Shown one piece after another: positions 44,031 to 53,357 of a stretch of DNA of 64,000 nt; positions within the stretch are counted from its first letter, which is position 1, and each line of letters opens with the position of its first letter. Under the pieces are notes generated by a model. The model was not told the DNA's origin, did no database searches, and worked only from the letters and a program-made list of their open reading frames with translations. Origin of the DNA: Arthrobacter sp. Leaf141 (GTDB lineage Bacteria > Actinomycetota > Actinomycetes > Actinomycetales > Micrococcaceae); the NCBI RefSeq assembly GCF_001424565.1, contig NZ_LMOL01000005.1:344-64343 (forward strand), given 5' to 3'. The translations under genes were made by a program, and so were the position numbers.

Positions 44031-44891
44031 ATGGCCGCGCCCCGGGTTGCGAAAACACCGGCGGCGGTTCCGCCAGCCGCAGGGCAAGCCACCGGGATGC
44101 CGGTGGTTTCGTCCGAGTCGGTGCTTGCCCTGAAACGGCGGGCGCGGCGCATCAACAGGGCACTGGCGGAGAAGTATCCGTACGCCCATGCCGAACTCGA
44201 CTTCCGCAATCCGTTTGAGCTGCTGGTGGCCACCGTGCTGTCCGCGCAAACCACCGACGTGATGGTCAACCAGATCACGCCGCTGCTCTTTAACCGGTTC
44301 CCGGACCCCCAGGCCATGGCGGAGGCCGAAGCCGAAGAGCTTGAAGCCATCATCAAGCCCACCGGATTCTTCCGGGCCAAGGCACGGAACCTCCTGGCCC
44401 TTGCCACCCGGCTGGTGGACGAATACGACGGCGTGGTCCCCGGCCGCCTTGATGCGTTGGTGACCCTCCCCGGGGTGGGCCGGAAGACGGCAAACGTGGT
44501 GTTGGGCAACGCGTTCGGTGTTCCGGGGATCACGGTGGACACGCACTTCGGCCGGCTGTCCCGGCGGTTCGGGTGGACGCAGTCCGAGGATCCTGTGCGG
44601 ATCGAATCGGACGTGGCGGAGCTCTTCGAACCCAAGGACTGGACCATGCTGTCCCACCGCGTGGTGTTCCACGGCCGCCGCGTCTGCCACTCCCGGAAGC
44701 CTGCCTGCGGGGCCTGCCCGGTCGCCAACTGGTGCCCCAGTTACGGCCTGGGCGAGACGGATCCGGCCAAGGCAGCCAAGCTCCTGAAATATGAGCTGGC
44801 GCCCGGCAGTGAGGCACTCCTGGAACGGTTGCTGGCGGAGACGGGCAATGCTGCCGAAATCCGGATGGAATCCCAGAGAAGGAACCCTTGA
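44031..44891 (+). CDS. nth: Endonuclease III (DNA glycosylase/AP lyase)
   Basis: A 286-residue base-excision repair enzyme for oxidised pyrimidines. The helix-hairpin-helix [13 protein letters not shown] near residue 146 includes the catalytic Lys, and TVDTHFGRL near 170 the catalytic Asp. The [4Fe-4S] cluster motif has the exact spacing C-x6-C-x2-C-x5-C ([17 protein letters not shown]). The 40 residues before [10 protein letters not shown] are an actinobacterial-type extension; an internal start is possible. It overlaps the CoA pyrophosphatase TTG by four bases. Confidence 0.95.
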   Translation: MAAPRVAKTPAAVPPAAGQATGMPVVSSESVLALKRRARRINRALAEKYPYAHAELDFRNPFELLVATVLSAQTTDVMVNQITPLLFNRFPDPQAMAEAEAEELEAIIKPTGFFRAKARNLLALATRLVDEYDGVVPGRLDALVTLPGVGRKTANVVLGNAFGVPGITVDTHFGRLSRRFGWTQSEDPVRIESDVAELFEPKDWTMLSHRVVFHGRRVCHSRKPACGACPVANWCPSYGLGETDPAKAAKLLKYELAPGSEALLERLLAETGNAAEIRMESQRRNP

Positions 44892-45565
44892 GCGCCCGCA
44901 ACGACCTGATGGATCTTGCCAGGCGGGTTGCCGGCGGCACAAACCCCGCACCGGATCCGCGGTGGGCTGCACTGACAGTTGATGCGCAGACCGCCCGCGA
45001 AGCCGCGGTGCTGATGCTGTTCGGACAGTTGGACGATGTTCCGGCCGTATCCGGCAAGCCCTTGGCGCCGGCAGACCTAGATGTGCTGTTGCTGGAGCGG
45101 GCCCACACCCTGGGCTCTCATCCGGGGCAGGTTGCCTTCCCCGGCGGCGGCCTGGACGCGGGGGAATCAGCGGTGGCGGCGGCACTGCGGGAAGCCGAGG
45201 AGGAAACGGGACTGGACCCGGCCGGCGTCGAAGTGCTGGGTACCCTGCAGCAGCTCGGACTGGCGTACAGCAACTTCCTGGTGACGCCCGTGCTGGGCTG
45301 GTGGCAGGCACCCTCGCCTGTGCACGTCGTTGACTACGGCGAGTCAGCCCAGGTTTTCCGGGTACCGGTGCGCGACCTGCTGGACCCGGACAACCGCGCC
45401 ATGGCCACCGTGCACCGTGCAGGCCGGACCTTCGACAGCCCGGCGTTTGTGGTTAACGGGGTGGTGGTGTGGGGTTTCACCGGCATTGTCCTGAGCGGGC
45501 TCTTTGACCAGCTTGGCTGGGCCGTCCCGTGGGACCATGACCGGCTGCACCCGATGGACGGGTGA
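44888..45565 (+). CDS. Nudix CoA pyrophosphatase
   Basis: A 225-residue Nudix hydrolase of the NUDT7/NudL CoA diphosphatase type. It has the extra motif of that subfamily, [21 protein letters not shown], read at residues 65-85, directly followed by the Nudix box with [10 protein letters not shown]. It should cleave CoA or its oxidised forms. The TTG start overlaps the stop of nth by four bases (TTGA). Confidence 0.9.
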   Translation: MSARNDLMDLARRVAGGTNPAPDPRWAALTVDAQTAREAAVLMLFGQLDDVPAVSGKPLAPADLDVLLLERAHTLGSHPGQVAFPGGGLDAGESAVAAALREAEEETGLDPAGVEVLGTLQQLGLAYSNFLVTPVLGWWQAPSPVHVVDYGESAQVFRVPVRDLLDPDNRAMATVHRAGRTFDSPAFVVNGVVVWGFTGIVLSGLFDQLGWAVPWDHDRLHPMDG

Positions 45566-45600
45566 CGGCTGGTTCCGATTGCGGCTGGTTCCGATTCCGG

Positions 45601-45792
45601 TCAGGCCTGCTGCTGGCGCAGGTCCACCACAATTCCGGTGGCTGCATTTTCCCGCATGGCCTTGACGCCGTCCCGGAGCGTAGCCAGGGACTTGAAGTTC
45701 GGTGAGACGGCCACCGTATTGCCCTCTGCGTCGGTGAGCCGCAGCCTGTACGAGTTGTCGCCAACCCGGTGAATTTCGAATCTGCCAGCCAT
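45601..45792 (-). CDS. Small DUF1508 (YegP-like) protein
   Basis: A 63-residue protein with FEIHRVGDNSYRLRLTDAEG and an alternating pattern ending in NAATGIVVDL, the single-repeat form of the DUF1508/YegP family. The family's function is unknown. It stands alone between the CoA pyrophosphatase and the polymerase. The 150-base region upstream of it contains a short palindrome CTACCG-CC-CGGTAG at 45893-45906. Confidence 0.82.
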   Translation of the reverse strand: MAGRFEIHRVGDNSYRLRLTDAEGNTVAVSPNFKSLATLRDGVKAMRENAATGIVVDLRQQQA

Positions 45793-45942
45793 CGACCGGA
45801 CCTCCTGTGTGCGTCATTGCATACGTCATCGCAGCACCGGTCTGCATCAGTCGCCAGTAAAAACTGTAGTGGGCGTCACAGTGCCCGTCGAGCTACCGCC
45901 CGGTAGGTTACTCCGGGTTCCGTAGCATCCGGCGCGTGTTGA

Positions 45943-47661
45943 CTACTTGGCGTTGTCGTAGGAGTCCACCACGGCTACGCTGACCGGAAATTCCACCGGA
46001 ATCCGGCCGAACAGCAGCTCCTTGGCGGCGCTGGCGGCGTCCTCGATGGCCTGGATGCACGCCCCCACCGCCGCTTCCGGTGCGTGGACCATCACTTCGT
46101 CGTGCAGGAAAAAGACGAGTTCCGCCCCGGCCGCACCGTCCGCCCGGATGGTGCGCAGCCGCCGTCGTAATTCCGCGAGCCAGCACGCCGCCCAATCCGC
46201 GGCGGAGCCCTGGACCACAAAATTCCGGGTGAACCGCCCTCGTGAGCGGGCAATGGACTCGGCGCGGCGCTGTTCCTCGGCGGTGGTGGACTGCTGGCTC
46301 CGGTACCACAGGGGAGACGGCGGCGGGCTGCTTCGGCCCAGCCGGGTGGTGACGGTTCCGCCCGCTTCACCTGCGCGGGCGGCGCGTTCCACAAAGTCCA
46401 CGGCACGCGGATACGTCCGGGCGAGCTGCGGCATCAGCCGGCCGGCTTCCCCGGAGGTGGCCCCGTACATGGCCCCCAGCAGGGCCATTTTGGCTTTGGC
46501 GCGGTCGCCGCCGAAACCCTTGGCCGCGATCCCGGCATACAGGTCCTGGTCCCGGGCGGCCTCGGCCATCACCGTGTCCTGGGCCAGGGCCACCAGGACC
46601 CGGGGTTCAAGCTGCGAGGCGTCAGCAACGATCAGCTTGTGGCCCGGATTGGCGTGGACGGCGCCTCGGACCTGGCGCGGAATCTGCAGGGCGCCGCCGC
46701 CCCGTGAGGCCCAGCGGCCCGACACCACACCGCCCACCACGTATTCGGGCCGGAACCGGCCGCCGGCAACCCAGGCGTCCAGCCAGGCCCAGCCGTTCGC
46801 CGAATGCAGCCGGGAAAGCTTTTTGTATTCCAGCAAGGGGCCGATGGCGGGATGGTTGGATTCCTTCAGTTCCCACTGCCGGGTGCTTTTGACCTCGATG
46901 CCGCTGCGGTGCAGGGCGCGCATCAGCTCCTGCGGTGAATCGGGGTTCAAACCGGGAGCGTTCAGCAGCCCGCGCAGTTCGCCGGCCAGCTGTTCGAGCT
47001 TTACGGGGCGGCGGCCGGCGGCAGGGCGCGGGCCGAGGTAGCCTGCCAGCAGATCCTCGTGCAGGTCCTCCCGCCACGGAACACCCGCGTGCTGCATTTC
47101 GGCGGCGATCATGGCCGCCGCGGATTCGGCAGCAAGCAGCAGGAAAAGCCGGTTGCGCCGGTTATCCTCCGTGCCGGCCTGCGCCAGGGTGTCCTGTTGG
47201 GCCGCGTATTCCAGCCGCAGCTCATCAGGCGTGAATCGTGGCGTGGCATTGGTGCCGGGGTCCTCGAACAGGGCGCCCTGGTCTGCCGGGGGAGGAGGCG
47301 GCAGTAACGCTTTGGGCGGGAGAAGGGTGTCCTCGGCGGGCGTCCGGTCGGCACTTTTCGCATACGCCGTGTGGGCGGTGAACTCCGAGAAAGCCAGGAT
47401 GTTGCCGCACAAGGACAAGTCGTAGCAGCGTTCCAGCTCCACCCCTGCACCGAGAAGCGCCGGGTACCAGTCCTGGGTGCGGTGCCAGATCCAGCGGGGC
47501 GCCTGCCCGCCCGGTGTGTTGTTTTCCAGGCCGCGGACGACGGCGGCCAGTTCCGCTGCGGGGATCAGCTGCGGTTCCGGATTGGCTGGCAGTGGATCGC
47601 CTGCCTGGGTGAGCTCCTGCAGTGACGCGCCGTTGGGGTGGGCGGCGAGCAGCAGGTACAT
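45943..47661 (-). CDS. PolA-like family A DNA polymerase (3'-5' exonuclease/polymerase type)
   Basis: A 572-residue protein, much shorter than PolA because the 5'-3' exonuclease is absent. The first 200 residues correspond to a diverged 3'-5' exonuclease-like domain. Polymerase motifs are clear: motif A LIVADASQLEPRVLVAL near 345, motif B RAKAKMALLGAMYGATSGEA near 395 (Lys-x-x-x-x-x-x-x-Tyr-Gly-type helix), and motif C FFLHDEVMVHAPE near 515. The family is known mainly from actinobacteria; its role, likely in repair, is not settled. ATG 47661 was chosen. It is divergent from the Tad cluster. Confidence 0.85.
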   Translation of the reverse strand: MYLLLAAHPNGASLQELTQAGDPLPANPEPQLIPAAELAAVVRGLENNTPGGQAPRWIWHRTQDWYPALLGAGVELERCYDLSLCGNILAFSEFTAHTAYAKSADRTPAEDTLLPPKALLPPPPPADQGALFEDPGTNATPRFTPDELRLEYAAQQDTLAQAGTEDNRRNRLFLLLAAESAAAMIAAEMQHAGVPWREDLHEDLLAGYLGPRPAAGRRPVKLEQLAGELRGLLNAPGLNPDSPQELMRALHRSGIEVKSTRQWELKESNHPAIGPLLEYKKLSRLHSANGWAWLDAWVAGGRFRPEYVVGGVVSGRWASRGGGALQIPRQVRGAVHANPGHKLIVADASQLEPRVLVALAQDTVMAEAARDQDLYAGIAAKGFGGDRAKAKMALLGAMYGATSGEAGRLMPQLARTYPRAVDFVERAARAGEAGGTVTTRLGRSSPPPSPLWYRSQQSTTAEEQRRAESIARSRGRFTRNFVVQGSAADWAACWLAELRRRLRTIRADGAAGAELVFFLHDEVMVHAPEAAVGACIQAIEDAASAAKELLFGRIPVEFPVSVAVVDSYDNAK

Positions 47662-47803
47662 GCTCCAATTGTGCCCTGTCCGGCGGGGGTTCCTGATCGG
47701 TGGCCCGGGTTGGGGCGCGGGTGGCCGGCGCTGCGGCGCGGGTTTTCCACATAGGGGCAGGGGCACCTGCCGGGTGTGTGCATTTCGGTGGAAAGTGGCA
47801 GTC

Positions 47804-49120
47804 ATGAGCAAGCACCAGCTGGGTCCGCCCCACCCGGGATCAGGGACTTCGGAACTTCCCACCACAGGCGGCAGCGTTGACGCGTCCGGCGCCCACGTTC
47901 GGATGGCACCCGCTGGACCTGCTGGATCTGGCGAACCTGCCGAGACCGCCGCACGACGGTCCGCAGCGTCGGGTTCGGCCGGATTTTTTGGGACCAGCCT
48001 CCGGGGCCGGACCCGCTCCCGTCCACAGGACAGCGATGAGCCGGCGGGTGTGTGGCTGCCCGGGGAAGCAGGGGAGGTACTGCTTTTCACCGGATCCGGC
48101 TTTCTGCGGGCGGAAGTGGAGCGGATCGCTGCAGCAGCGGGCGCCCATCTTCGGATCGCAGCGGATTCAGGAGAGGCCGCGCGCTACTGGGACCAGGTGC
48201 ACTCGGTACTCGTGGGAAGCGATATCAGGGCGCTGCCGCCGCGGCGCAGGGCGCCAGCCGTCGTCATCGGGCTGGACGGGGAAGGCGACAGCCTCTGGCA
48301 CCTGGCCGCGGCCTTGGGGGCCGAGCGTGTTGCCGTCCTTCCGGATGCTGCCGCCTGGCTTGCCGGCCATCTCAGCCGGGCGCGGGCCCCGGGACCCGGC
48401 GGTTTGGTCCTCGGGGTGACAGGAGGCTGCGGCGGGGCCGGGGCAACCACCGCCGCCATCTGGATTGCGCAGGCCGCAGCAGCCCTGGGGGCAAGGGTGC
48501 TGCTGGTGGATGGCGATCCGTGGGGTGGCGGGCTGGAACTCGCCCTTGCGGCCGAGGAATCGCCCGGCCTCCGCTGGCCTGATCTTGCCGAGGCGCGCGG
48601 CAGCATCGACTCCGCCCAACTGGCGGACGCGCTGCCCGTCTGCGGAGGTTTCGCGTTCCTGTCCTGGCCCGCCAGCCGGGAGCAACCAGTGTCTGTGCCA
48701 CCGGCAACCACGGCGGGTGTTTTGGAAGCGGCCCGCCGGGGCTACGAATTGGTGGTGGTGGACATCGGCCGGGGCTCCGGTCCGTTGCGGACTTTCGCCT
48801 GGGACTGCGACCGCATCATGGTGGTGGTCCCGGCCCAGCTGAAAGCGGCCGTGGCTGCTGTCCGGTTGCTTCACGAACTGCCACCAGTGGAGGCTTCGCT
48901 ATTGATCCGGAGCCGGCGCGGGGCAGACCTGGACGCGTTGCAGATCTCCGATGCCGTGGGGCTCCCGGCGCACGGCCGGTTACCGGACGTGCGCGGCGTG
49001 GCTGCGGCAACCGAGTCGGGCCAGCTTCTGGGCCTGGGCAGGCGTCGCCGCGTCAGGGCCTTTACGGCCGCGGTTTTGGATGGCCTGGGCGACGGCCTGC
49101 CCGGTGAGGAAGGACCGTGA
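47804..49120 (+). CDS. CpaE/Ssd-like MinD-family protein of the Tad cluster
   Basis: A 438-residue protein. After a disordered N-terminus (1-85) come a receiver-like domain (about 90-190) and a MinD/ParA-type domain (about 200-420). The P-loop reads GVTGGCGGAGATTA and lacks both signature lysines of the deviant Walker A, as I also recall for M. tuberculosis Ssd (Rv3660c). LLVDGDPWGGGLEL and PGLRWPDLAEA match that family closely. It probably positions the Tad machinery or affects septum placement. Its stop overlaps the tadA GTG by four bases. Confidence 0.87.
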   Translation: MSKHQLGPPHPGSGTSELPTTGGSVDASGAHVRMAPAGPAGSGEPAETAARRSAASGSAGFFGTSLRGRTRSRPQDSDEPAGVWLPGEAGEVLLFTGSGFLRAEVERIAAAAGAHLRIAADSGEAARYWDQVHSVLVGSDIRALPPRRRAPAVVIGLDGEGDSLWHLAAALGAERVAVLPDAAAWLAGHLSRARAPGPGGLVLGVTGGCGGAGATTAAIWIAQAAAALGARVLLVDGDPWGGGLELALAAEESPGLRWPDLAEARGSIDSAQLADALPVCGGFAFLSWPASREQPVSVPPATTAGVLEAARRGYELVVVDIGRGSGPLRTFAWDCDRIMVVVPAQLKAAVAAVRLLHELPPVEASLLIRSRRGADLDALQISDAVGLPAHGRLPDVRGVAAATESGQLLGLGRRRRVRAFTAAVLDGLGDGLPGEEGP

Positions 49121-50409
49121 GGGAACGGGCCGAGCCTTGGGGAGGGGAGGAGGGAGGCGACCGCGATGCAGTGCAGGCGCGCCGAGCCTGGTCGGGCGGA
49201 ATAACCGGCCGCCGGGCCGGGACTCCTTCTGCAGGCAGGCAGGACGCCGGTCCATCGGTGGATTCCGGCCTGCTCGAATCGGTCCGTGCTTCCGTCATGG
49301 CGGATCCCGGGGCTGTCACACCATCCCGTGTGGCTGCGGCGGTGCAGGCCACCGGCAGGTTGCTGGGAACTGCCGGCGCGCTGGCCGCCGTCGAACGGAT
49401 CAGCGCGGAGCTGAACGGGCTGGGCCCGCTGCAGGAGCTGACCCGTGATCCCGCAGTCACCGACATCTTTGTGAACGGTCCCGGGTCGGTCTGGGTGGAT
49501 CGGGGGCAGGGTGTTGAACGGGTACGGGTGTACTTCGATGGAGAGGCGCAGGTCCGGGCACTGGCGTGCCGGATGGTGGCTGCTGGTGGCAGGCGGTTGG
49601 ATGACGGCTCACCCTGCGTGGATGTGCGGCTGCCGGGCGGCTACCGGATCCACGCGGTCCTGCCGCCCGTGTCCACTGCCGGCACGCTGCTCAGTATCCG
49701 GATCCGCAGGGAGCGGGTGTTCAGTATGGCTGAACTACGGCTGGCAGGCATGTTTGACGGGCTCCTGCAGGACGTACTTGAGGCAGTGGTGCGGAACCGG
49801 CTGAACTTCCTCATCAGCGGCGCGACCGGGTCAGGCAAAACCACGCTGCTGGCCACACTGCTGGGGCTTTGCGCTCCGGCTGAGCGGCTGGTGCTCATCG
49901 AAGATGCATCAGAGCTGAATCCCGTGCATCCCCACGTTGTGTCCCTGGAGTCGCGCCACGGGAACGTTGAGGGCGGCGGCACGGTTGATCTGGGCGAGCT
50001 GGTGCGCCAGGCACTTCGGATGCGCCCCGACAGGCTGGTGGTGGGCGAGTGCCGCGGGGCGGAAGTCCGGGACCTGCTGGCGGCGATGAATACCGGGCAC
50101 AGCGGCGCTGGGGGGACCATTCACGCGAACGCTGCGGCCGCCATCCCGGCCCGGCTCACGGCCTTGGGAGCACTGGCCGGGCTGAGCCCGGAAGGAGTGC
50201 GGCTGCAGGCCAACAGCGCCCTGGATGTGGTCATCCATCTTGACCGGACTGCCCTGGGGAAGGCAGTGACGTGCGTGGGGATCATCGGAGCAGGGCCGGC
50301 CGGACTCATGGTGACGCCGGCCCTGCGGCTGGAAGGCGGCCGGACGGTGCGGGGCCCGGGATGGGCTGTCCTCGCCGGACGGCTGGAGCTGGATCAGGAG
50401 TTCGTGTGA
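49117..50409 (+). CDS. tadA: TadA/CpaF secretion ATPase
   Basis: A 430-residue hexameric ATPase that powers Flp pilus assembly. The N-terminal domain includes LGPLQELTRDPAVTDIFVNG near 103; Walker A is ISGATGSGKTTLLATLL near 230, the Asp box LVLIEDASELNP, Walker B RPDRLVVGECRGAEV and the His box NTGHSGAGGTIHANAA near 330. The first 50 residues are poorly conserved; a start further inside is possible. It is coupled to both neighbours by overlapping codons. Confidence 0.92.
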   Translation: MRERAEPWGGEEGGDRDAVQARRAWSGGITGRRAGTPSAGRQDAGPSVDSGLLESVRASVMADPGAVTPSRVAAAVQATGRLLGTAGALAAVERISAELNGLGPLQELTRDPAVTDIFVNGPGSVWVDRGQGVERVRVYFDGEAQVRALACRMVAAGGRRLDDGSPCVDVRLPGGYRIHAVLPPVSTAGTLLSIRIRRERVFSMAELRLAGMFDGLLQDVLEAVVRNRLNFLISGATGSGKTTLLATLLGLCAPAERLVLIEDASELNPVHPHVVSLESRHGNVEGGGTVDLGELVRQALRMRPDRLVVGECRGAEVRDLLAAMNTGHSGAGGTIHANAAAAIPARLTALGALAGLSPEGVRLQANSALDVVIHLDRTALGKAVTCVGIIGAGPAGLMVTPALRLEGGRTVRGPGWAVLAGRLELDQEFV

Positions 50410-51191
50410 TGGAACTGGCCCTCGCCGTCCTGCTCTTCCTTGCTGCAGCACTGACCCTGCGGCCGCCAAATGGAGCGAGGGCGAGGCTCCGCCGTGTCCG
50501 GCAAACCGGGCCCCGGGTTGCCGCATACCCGCCAGGCCCGGTGGTCAGGGTTGGCTCCGGCTTGCGGTGGCCGCCGGGCCGCAGCCAGTCGATGCAGTCC
50601 CCGTCCATGACCTTGCTGGTCCAGCAGCTGGCAGCCCTGCTGAAAGGAGGACGCGCCCCCGCGCGCATCTGGGACGAACTGTCCAAGGTCCAGGACAGCA
50701 GCGGCGGACGGGGGCGTGGGAACTTGTCGGCAGGCTCAACAGCCATGGTGGCTGCGGCGCATGCCGCGGCTTTGGGCGGCATGCCCGTGTCCGCGGCGCT
50801 CCGCCGGGCACTGCCAAAGGTGTTTCCCCGGCAGGGGAGCGAAACCCGGATCTGGTGGAACCTGGCTGCGTGCCTGGACATTGCCGAAGCGAGCGGCTGT
50901 CCTCTGGCCGACGTCCTCACCAGGTTCGCGGCGCAACTGGAAGCCGAAGACGACGCAGAAGCCGCACGGCACACGGCGCTGGCCGGCCCAAAGGCCACAG
51001 TCAGCCTGCTCACGTGGCTCCCCGTCCTGGGGCTTGGCCTTGGCTCGGCGCTGGGAGTCGATCCCTTGTCTGTCCTCCTGCAGACACCGTTGGGGCTGGG
51101 TACGTTGGCTGCCGGCCTCGGCCTTACCGTCGCTGGAAGGCTTTGGTCCGCACGGCTGGTGGCGGCTGCCGCCGGTGCTGGACAGCCATGA
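50409..51191 (+). CDS. TadB-like type II secretion F-domain membrane protein
   Basis: A 260-residue protein with an N-terminal hydrophobic helix (2-17), a cytoplasmic helical region with LVQQLAALLKGGRAPARIW near 70, and two to three hydrophobic helices at 200-255. This is the actinobacterial TadB layout: the inner-membrane platform of the pilus. ATG 50409 overlaps the tadA stop by one base (TGATG), and its stop overlaps tadC by four. Confidence 0.83.
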   Translation: MELALAVLLFLAAALTLRPPNGARARLRRVRQTGPRVAAYPPGPVVRVGSGLRWPPGRSQSMQSPSMTLLVQQLAALLKGGRAPARIWDELSKVQDSSGGRGRGNLSAGSTAMVAAAHAAALGGMPVSAALRRALPKVFPRQGSETRIWWNLAACLDIAEASGCPLADVLTRFAAQLEAEDDAEAARHTALAGPKATVSLLTWLPVLGLGLGSALGVDPLSVLLQTPLGLGTLAAGLGLTVAGRLWSARLVAAAAGAGQP

Positions 51192-51793
51192 GTGGCGAAG
51201 CTCCCGCGCTGGCACTTTTTGCCGTGCTCGCAGTAGCGGCCTGGATTGGTGTGTCCGGAAACGGGCGGTCAAGGCGTTGGATCCGGAACTGGCCGCCACC
51301 TGGAACTGTTGATGGGGACAATGAGGCGCGCCGCAGGGGTCCCTCCGGTGGCGTCGAAGGGCTGGCGGACACAGCCATGATCCTGGAGCTCGTGGCGGCC
51401 ATGCTCGAAGCGGGAGCCGGGATCGGGCGCGCCCTTGAGCTGGTGGCCGCCTCAGCAGACCCGATGTATTGCCAGGCCCTGCGCCCGGTGGTCGCGGCCC
51501 TTGCAATGGGCGCCGACTGGGAGACCGCATGGGGGAGTACGGGCGTCCGGCCCCAAGGAATCCTGGACCTGCAGGAGGCCCTCGGATTCGCCGCCCTGAC
51601 CGGGGCGCCGTCGTCGGCCATTCTCTATGCCCAGGCGGCCAGGCTGCGGCGGGAACGCTTCCGGGCGGCGGAAAAACGCGCCGCGACCCTGGGCGTCAAG
51701 CTTGTTCTCCCGCTGGGGTTGTGCTCCCTGCCGGCCTTCATTTGCCTCGGTGTCGTTCCGGTGCTGCTGGCACTGCTGCCATCCGGTGCCTGA
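51188..51793 (+). CDS. TadC-like type II secretion F-domain membrane protein
   Basis: A 201-residue protein, the second platform subunit. A membrane helix lies at 7-22, the F-domain helical region at about 58-150 (ILELVAAMLEAGAGIGRALELV), and a hydrophobic hairpin at 165-198 (VLPLGLCSLPAFICLGVVPVL). ATG 51188 overlaps the tadB stop. Confidence 0.85.
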   Translation: MSGEAPALALFAVLAVAAWIGVSGNGRSRRWIRNWPPPGTVDGDNEARRRGPSGGVEGLADTAMILELVAAMLEAGAGIGRALELVAASADPMYCQALRPVVAALAMGADWETAWGSTGVRPQGILDLQEALGFAALTGAPSSAILYAQAARLRRERFRAAEKRAATLGVKLVLPLGLCSLPAFICLGVVPVLLALLPSGA

Positions 51794-51936
51794 GCGGACG
51801 CCGCTGTCCCGTCCTCCACAGAGTCGGGCCGCGGCAGGTTATCCACTTAGCCCGATTGCCTCCTTTCAGCAGCACGCCTGCCCCTGAAGACTCGATGGGA
51901 GCCGGTCATCCGACCGGCAACACGGAAGGAAAGCTC

Positions 51937-52326
51937 ATGGCCATGAACCATCGCCACCCACATTCCAACGCTTCCGATGCCAATGGCGGCCCGCCGCCCG
52001 GAGCAAGGGAGAGACGGCGCGGAAAGCTCTTCAGGGGTTCCGGGGAGGAGCCGGTCCGGGCCGATCTTCCGGAGAATGTGGTGGAGCTGTATCCGGGTGC
52101 CAGCCTGACACGCCACACGCTGATGAGTGGTCCCCGGCTACGCACTGCCCGGATGCGACAGCGCTGCGGCAATGCTTTTGCCCAGGCCGGAATGGCCACA
52201 GCGGAGTACGCCATAGCCACCCTGGCCGCCGTCGGCTTCGCCGGCCTGCTGGTGTTCATTCTCCGCAGCGATGAAGTCCGGGGTTTTTTGCTGAACCTGA
52301 TCCGGACGGCATTGGCGCTTCCGTGA
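51937..52326 (+). CDS. DUF4244 Flp-type pilin precursor
   Basis: A 129-residue protein. The C-terminal part has the class III prepilin signature: G then MATAEYAIATLAAVGFAG (about residues 88-105), with Glu at position 5 after the predicted cleavage Gly and a hydrophobic helix following. The N-terminal leader of about 85 residues is much longer than in classical Flp and is charged and disordered. GGAAGGA precedes ATG 51937; a second ATG is two codons downstream. It is the most likely structural pilin of this cluster. Confidence 0.82.
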   Translation: MAMNHRHPHSNASDANGGPPPGARERRRGKLFRGSGEEPVRADLPENVVELYPGASLTRHTLMSGPRLRTARMRQRCGNAFAQAGMATAEYAIATLAAVGFAGLLVFILRSDEVRGFLLNLIRTALALP

Positions 52327-52730
52327 TGGTCCGCGGGGCTGCAGTTGGCGGGTGCAGGGACCGCTCCGGGGGCAGTGTCACGGCCGAGTTCGCCGTCACG
52401 CTGCCGGCCGTGGTTGCCTTGCTGTCCATGTTGCTTGCGGGTGCGGCGGCAGGAATTACCCAGCTGCGGCTGGAGGCGGGCGCCAGGGCCGGGGCCCGCG
52501 CACTGGCCCGCGGCGATGGACCGGACACGGTCCGCGGGACAATAGCCGCCCTGGCTGGGCCCTCAGCGTCAACGTCCGTATCGTCCCAGGGCGGCTGGTT
52601 GGGAGTAAAAGTCACGGACCGGGTGGGTGGCACCTTGGGCGGGATCATCCCGTGGACCCTTACAGCCACTGCCTCGGCACAGAGCGAGCGTGGGGTGCCC
52701 GACGTCACTGGGACCTGGCCGGGCCCCTGA
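52326..52730 (+). CDS. TadE-like minor pilin
   Basis: A 134-residue protein with GGSVTAEFAVTLPAVVALLS at residues 15-34: the TadE-type prepilin motif with Glu at +5 and the following hydrophobic helix. ATG 52326 overlaps the pilin stop by one base; a GTG at 52323 is an alternative start with 4-base overlap. It probably forms a minor pilin or anchor for the Flp fibre. Confidence 0.82.
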   Translation: MVRGAAVGGCRDRSGGSVTAEFAVTLPAVVALLSMLLAGAAAGITQLRLEAGARAGARALARGDGPDTVRGTIAALAGPSASTSVSSQGGWLGVKVTDRVGGTLGGIIPWTLTATASAQSERGVPDVTGTWPGP

Positions 52731-52891
52731 CTGTCCACCGGGTAATGATCGGGTTCCGCACTGTCGGGAAGATGAGAGCTGCACCAAGGCAGGCGGACAC
52801 CGCGTCCGTGCGGCGTGGAAGCAACGCCGGCAGCAGTCAACAAAGCCCGCAGGAGGGGCCTTGGAGGAAGAAAACCAGTTCAGGAGATGGC

Positions 52892-53269
52892 ATGCCAACG
52901 GTAAAGAAACGGGCTCATCCAACGGATGAGCGCAGGGAGCGCGGCTCGGGGACGGTGCTGGCCTTGGGGCTTGCGGTTGTGGTTATGCTTGCCACCGCGC
53001 TGGTCCTCCTCTTGGCCCAGTCTGCGGTGCTGGCCAGCCGTGCGGCGGCCGCAGCCGATCTGGCAGCGCTCGCAGCCGCGGACGCCCACCGCGGAATTAC
53101 GGCGGGGGACCCGTGCGCGGCGGCGTCCGTGGTTGCGGCGCGCCATGCCGCCGCGCTGCTGAGCTGTTTACCGCGCTCCGACCTGTCGGTGGAGGTTCGG
53201 ACGGAAATGCTCCGGCGGACCCTGCTGGGTCCGGCAACGGGCCATGCCAGAGCCGGTCCGCCGCCGTGA
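52892..53269 (+). CDS. TadE/TadG-like protein of the helicase/secretion neighbourhood
   Basis: A 125-residue protein; ATG 52892 follows AGGAG. Residues 18-47 contain ERGSGTVLALGLAVVVMLAT, a membrane helix with a Flp-like RGSGTV start typical of Rv3654c-type proteins, then an Ala-rich helix RAAAAADLAALAAADAHRG. Cysteines at DPCAAA and LLSCLP may pair outside. It is the last gene of the Tad cluster; its 3' end runs into the 26-bp tandem repeat. Confidence 0.82.
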   Translation: MPTVKKRAHPTDERRERGSGTVLALGLAVVVMLATALVLLLAQSAVLASRAAAAADLAALAAADAHRGITAGDPCAAASVVAARHAAALLSCLPRSDLSVEVRTEMLRRTLLGPATGHARAGPPP

Positions 53270-53357
53270 CCGAAGTCAGGTGAGCCGTTGTGAACTGCTG
53301 GTCAGGTCTGCCGCCGTGAACTGCAGGTCCGGTCCGGCGCCGTGAACTCCTGGTCAG
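53254..53357. repeat. Four tandem copies of a 26-bp unit
   Basis: Units begin at 53254, 53280, 53306 and 53332. The shared core is GCCGCCGTGAACTGC followed by GGTC; units 2 to 4 are the most similar and unit 1 is more diverged. The array starts in the last codons of the TadE-like gene and ends at the stop of the convergent helicase gene. Confidence 0.85.

Noticed and set aside
45893..45906. Palindrome CTACCG-CC-CGGTAG near the polymerase stop
   Set aside because: Six-base arms and no T tract; too short to call a terminator or operator with confidence.
47477..47803. Longer start for the CpaE/Ssd-like gene
   Set aside because: It would overlap the divergent polymerase gene by about 185 bases and adds no conserved sequence.
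53254..53357. Repeat array considered as a CRISPR
   Set aside because: The units are directly adjacent with no spacers, diverged, and no cas gene is present.
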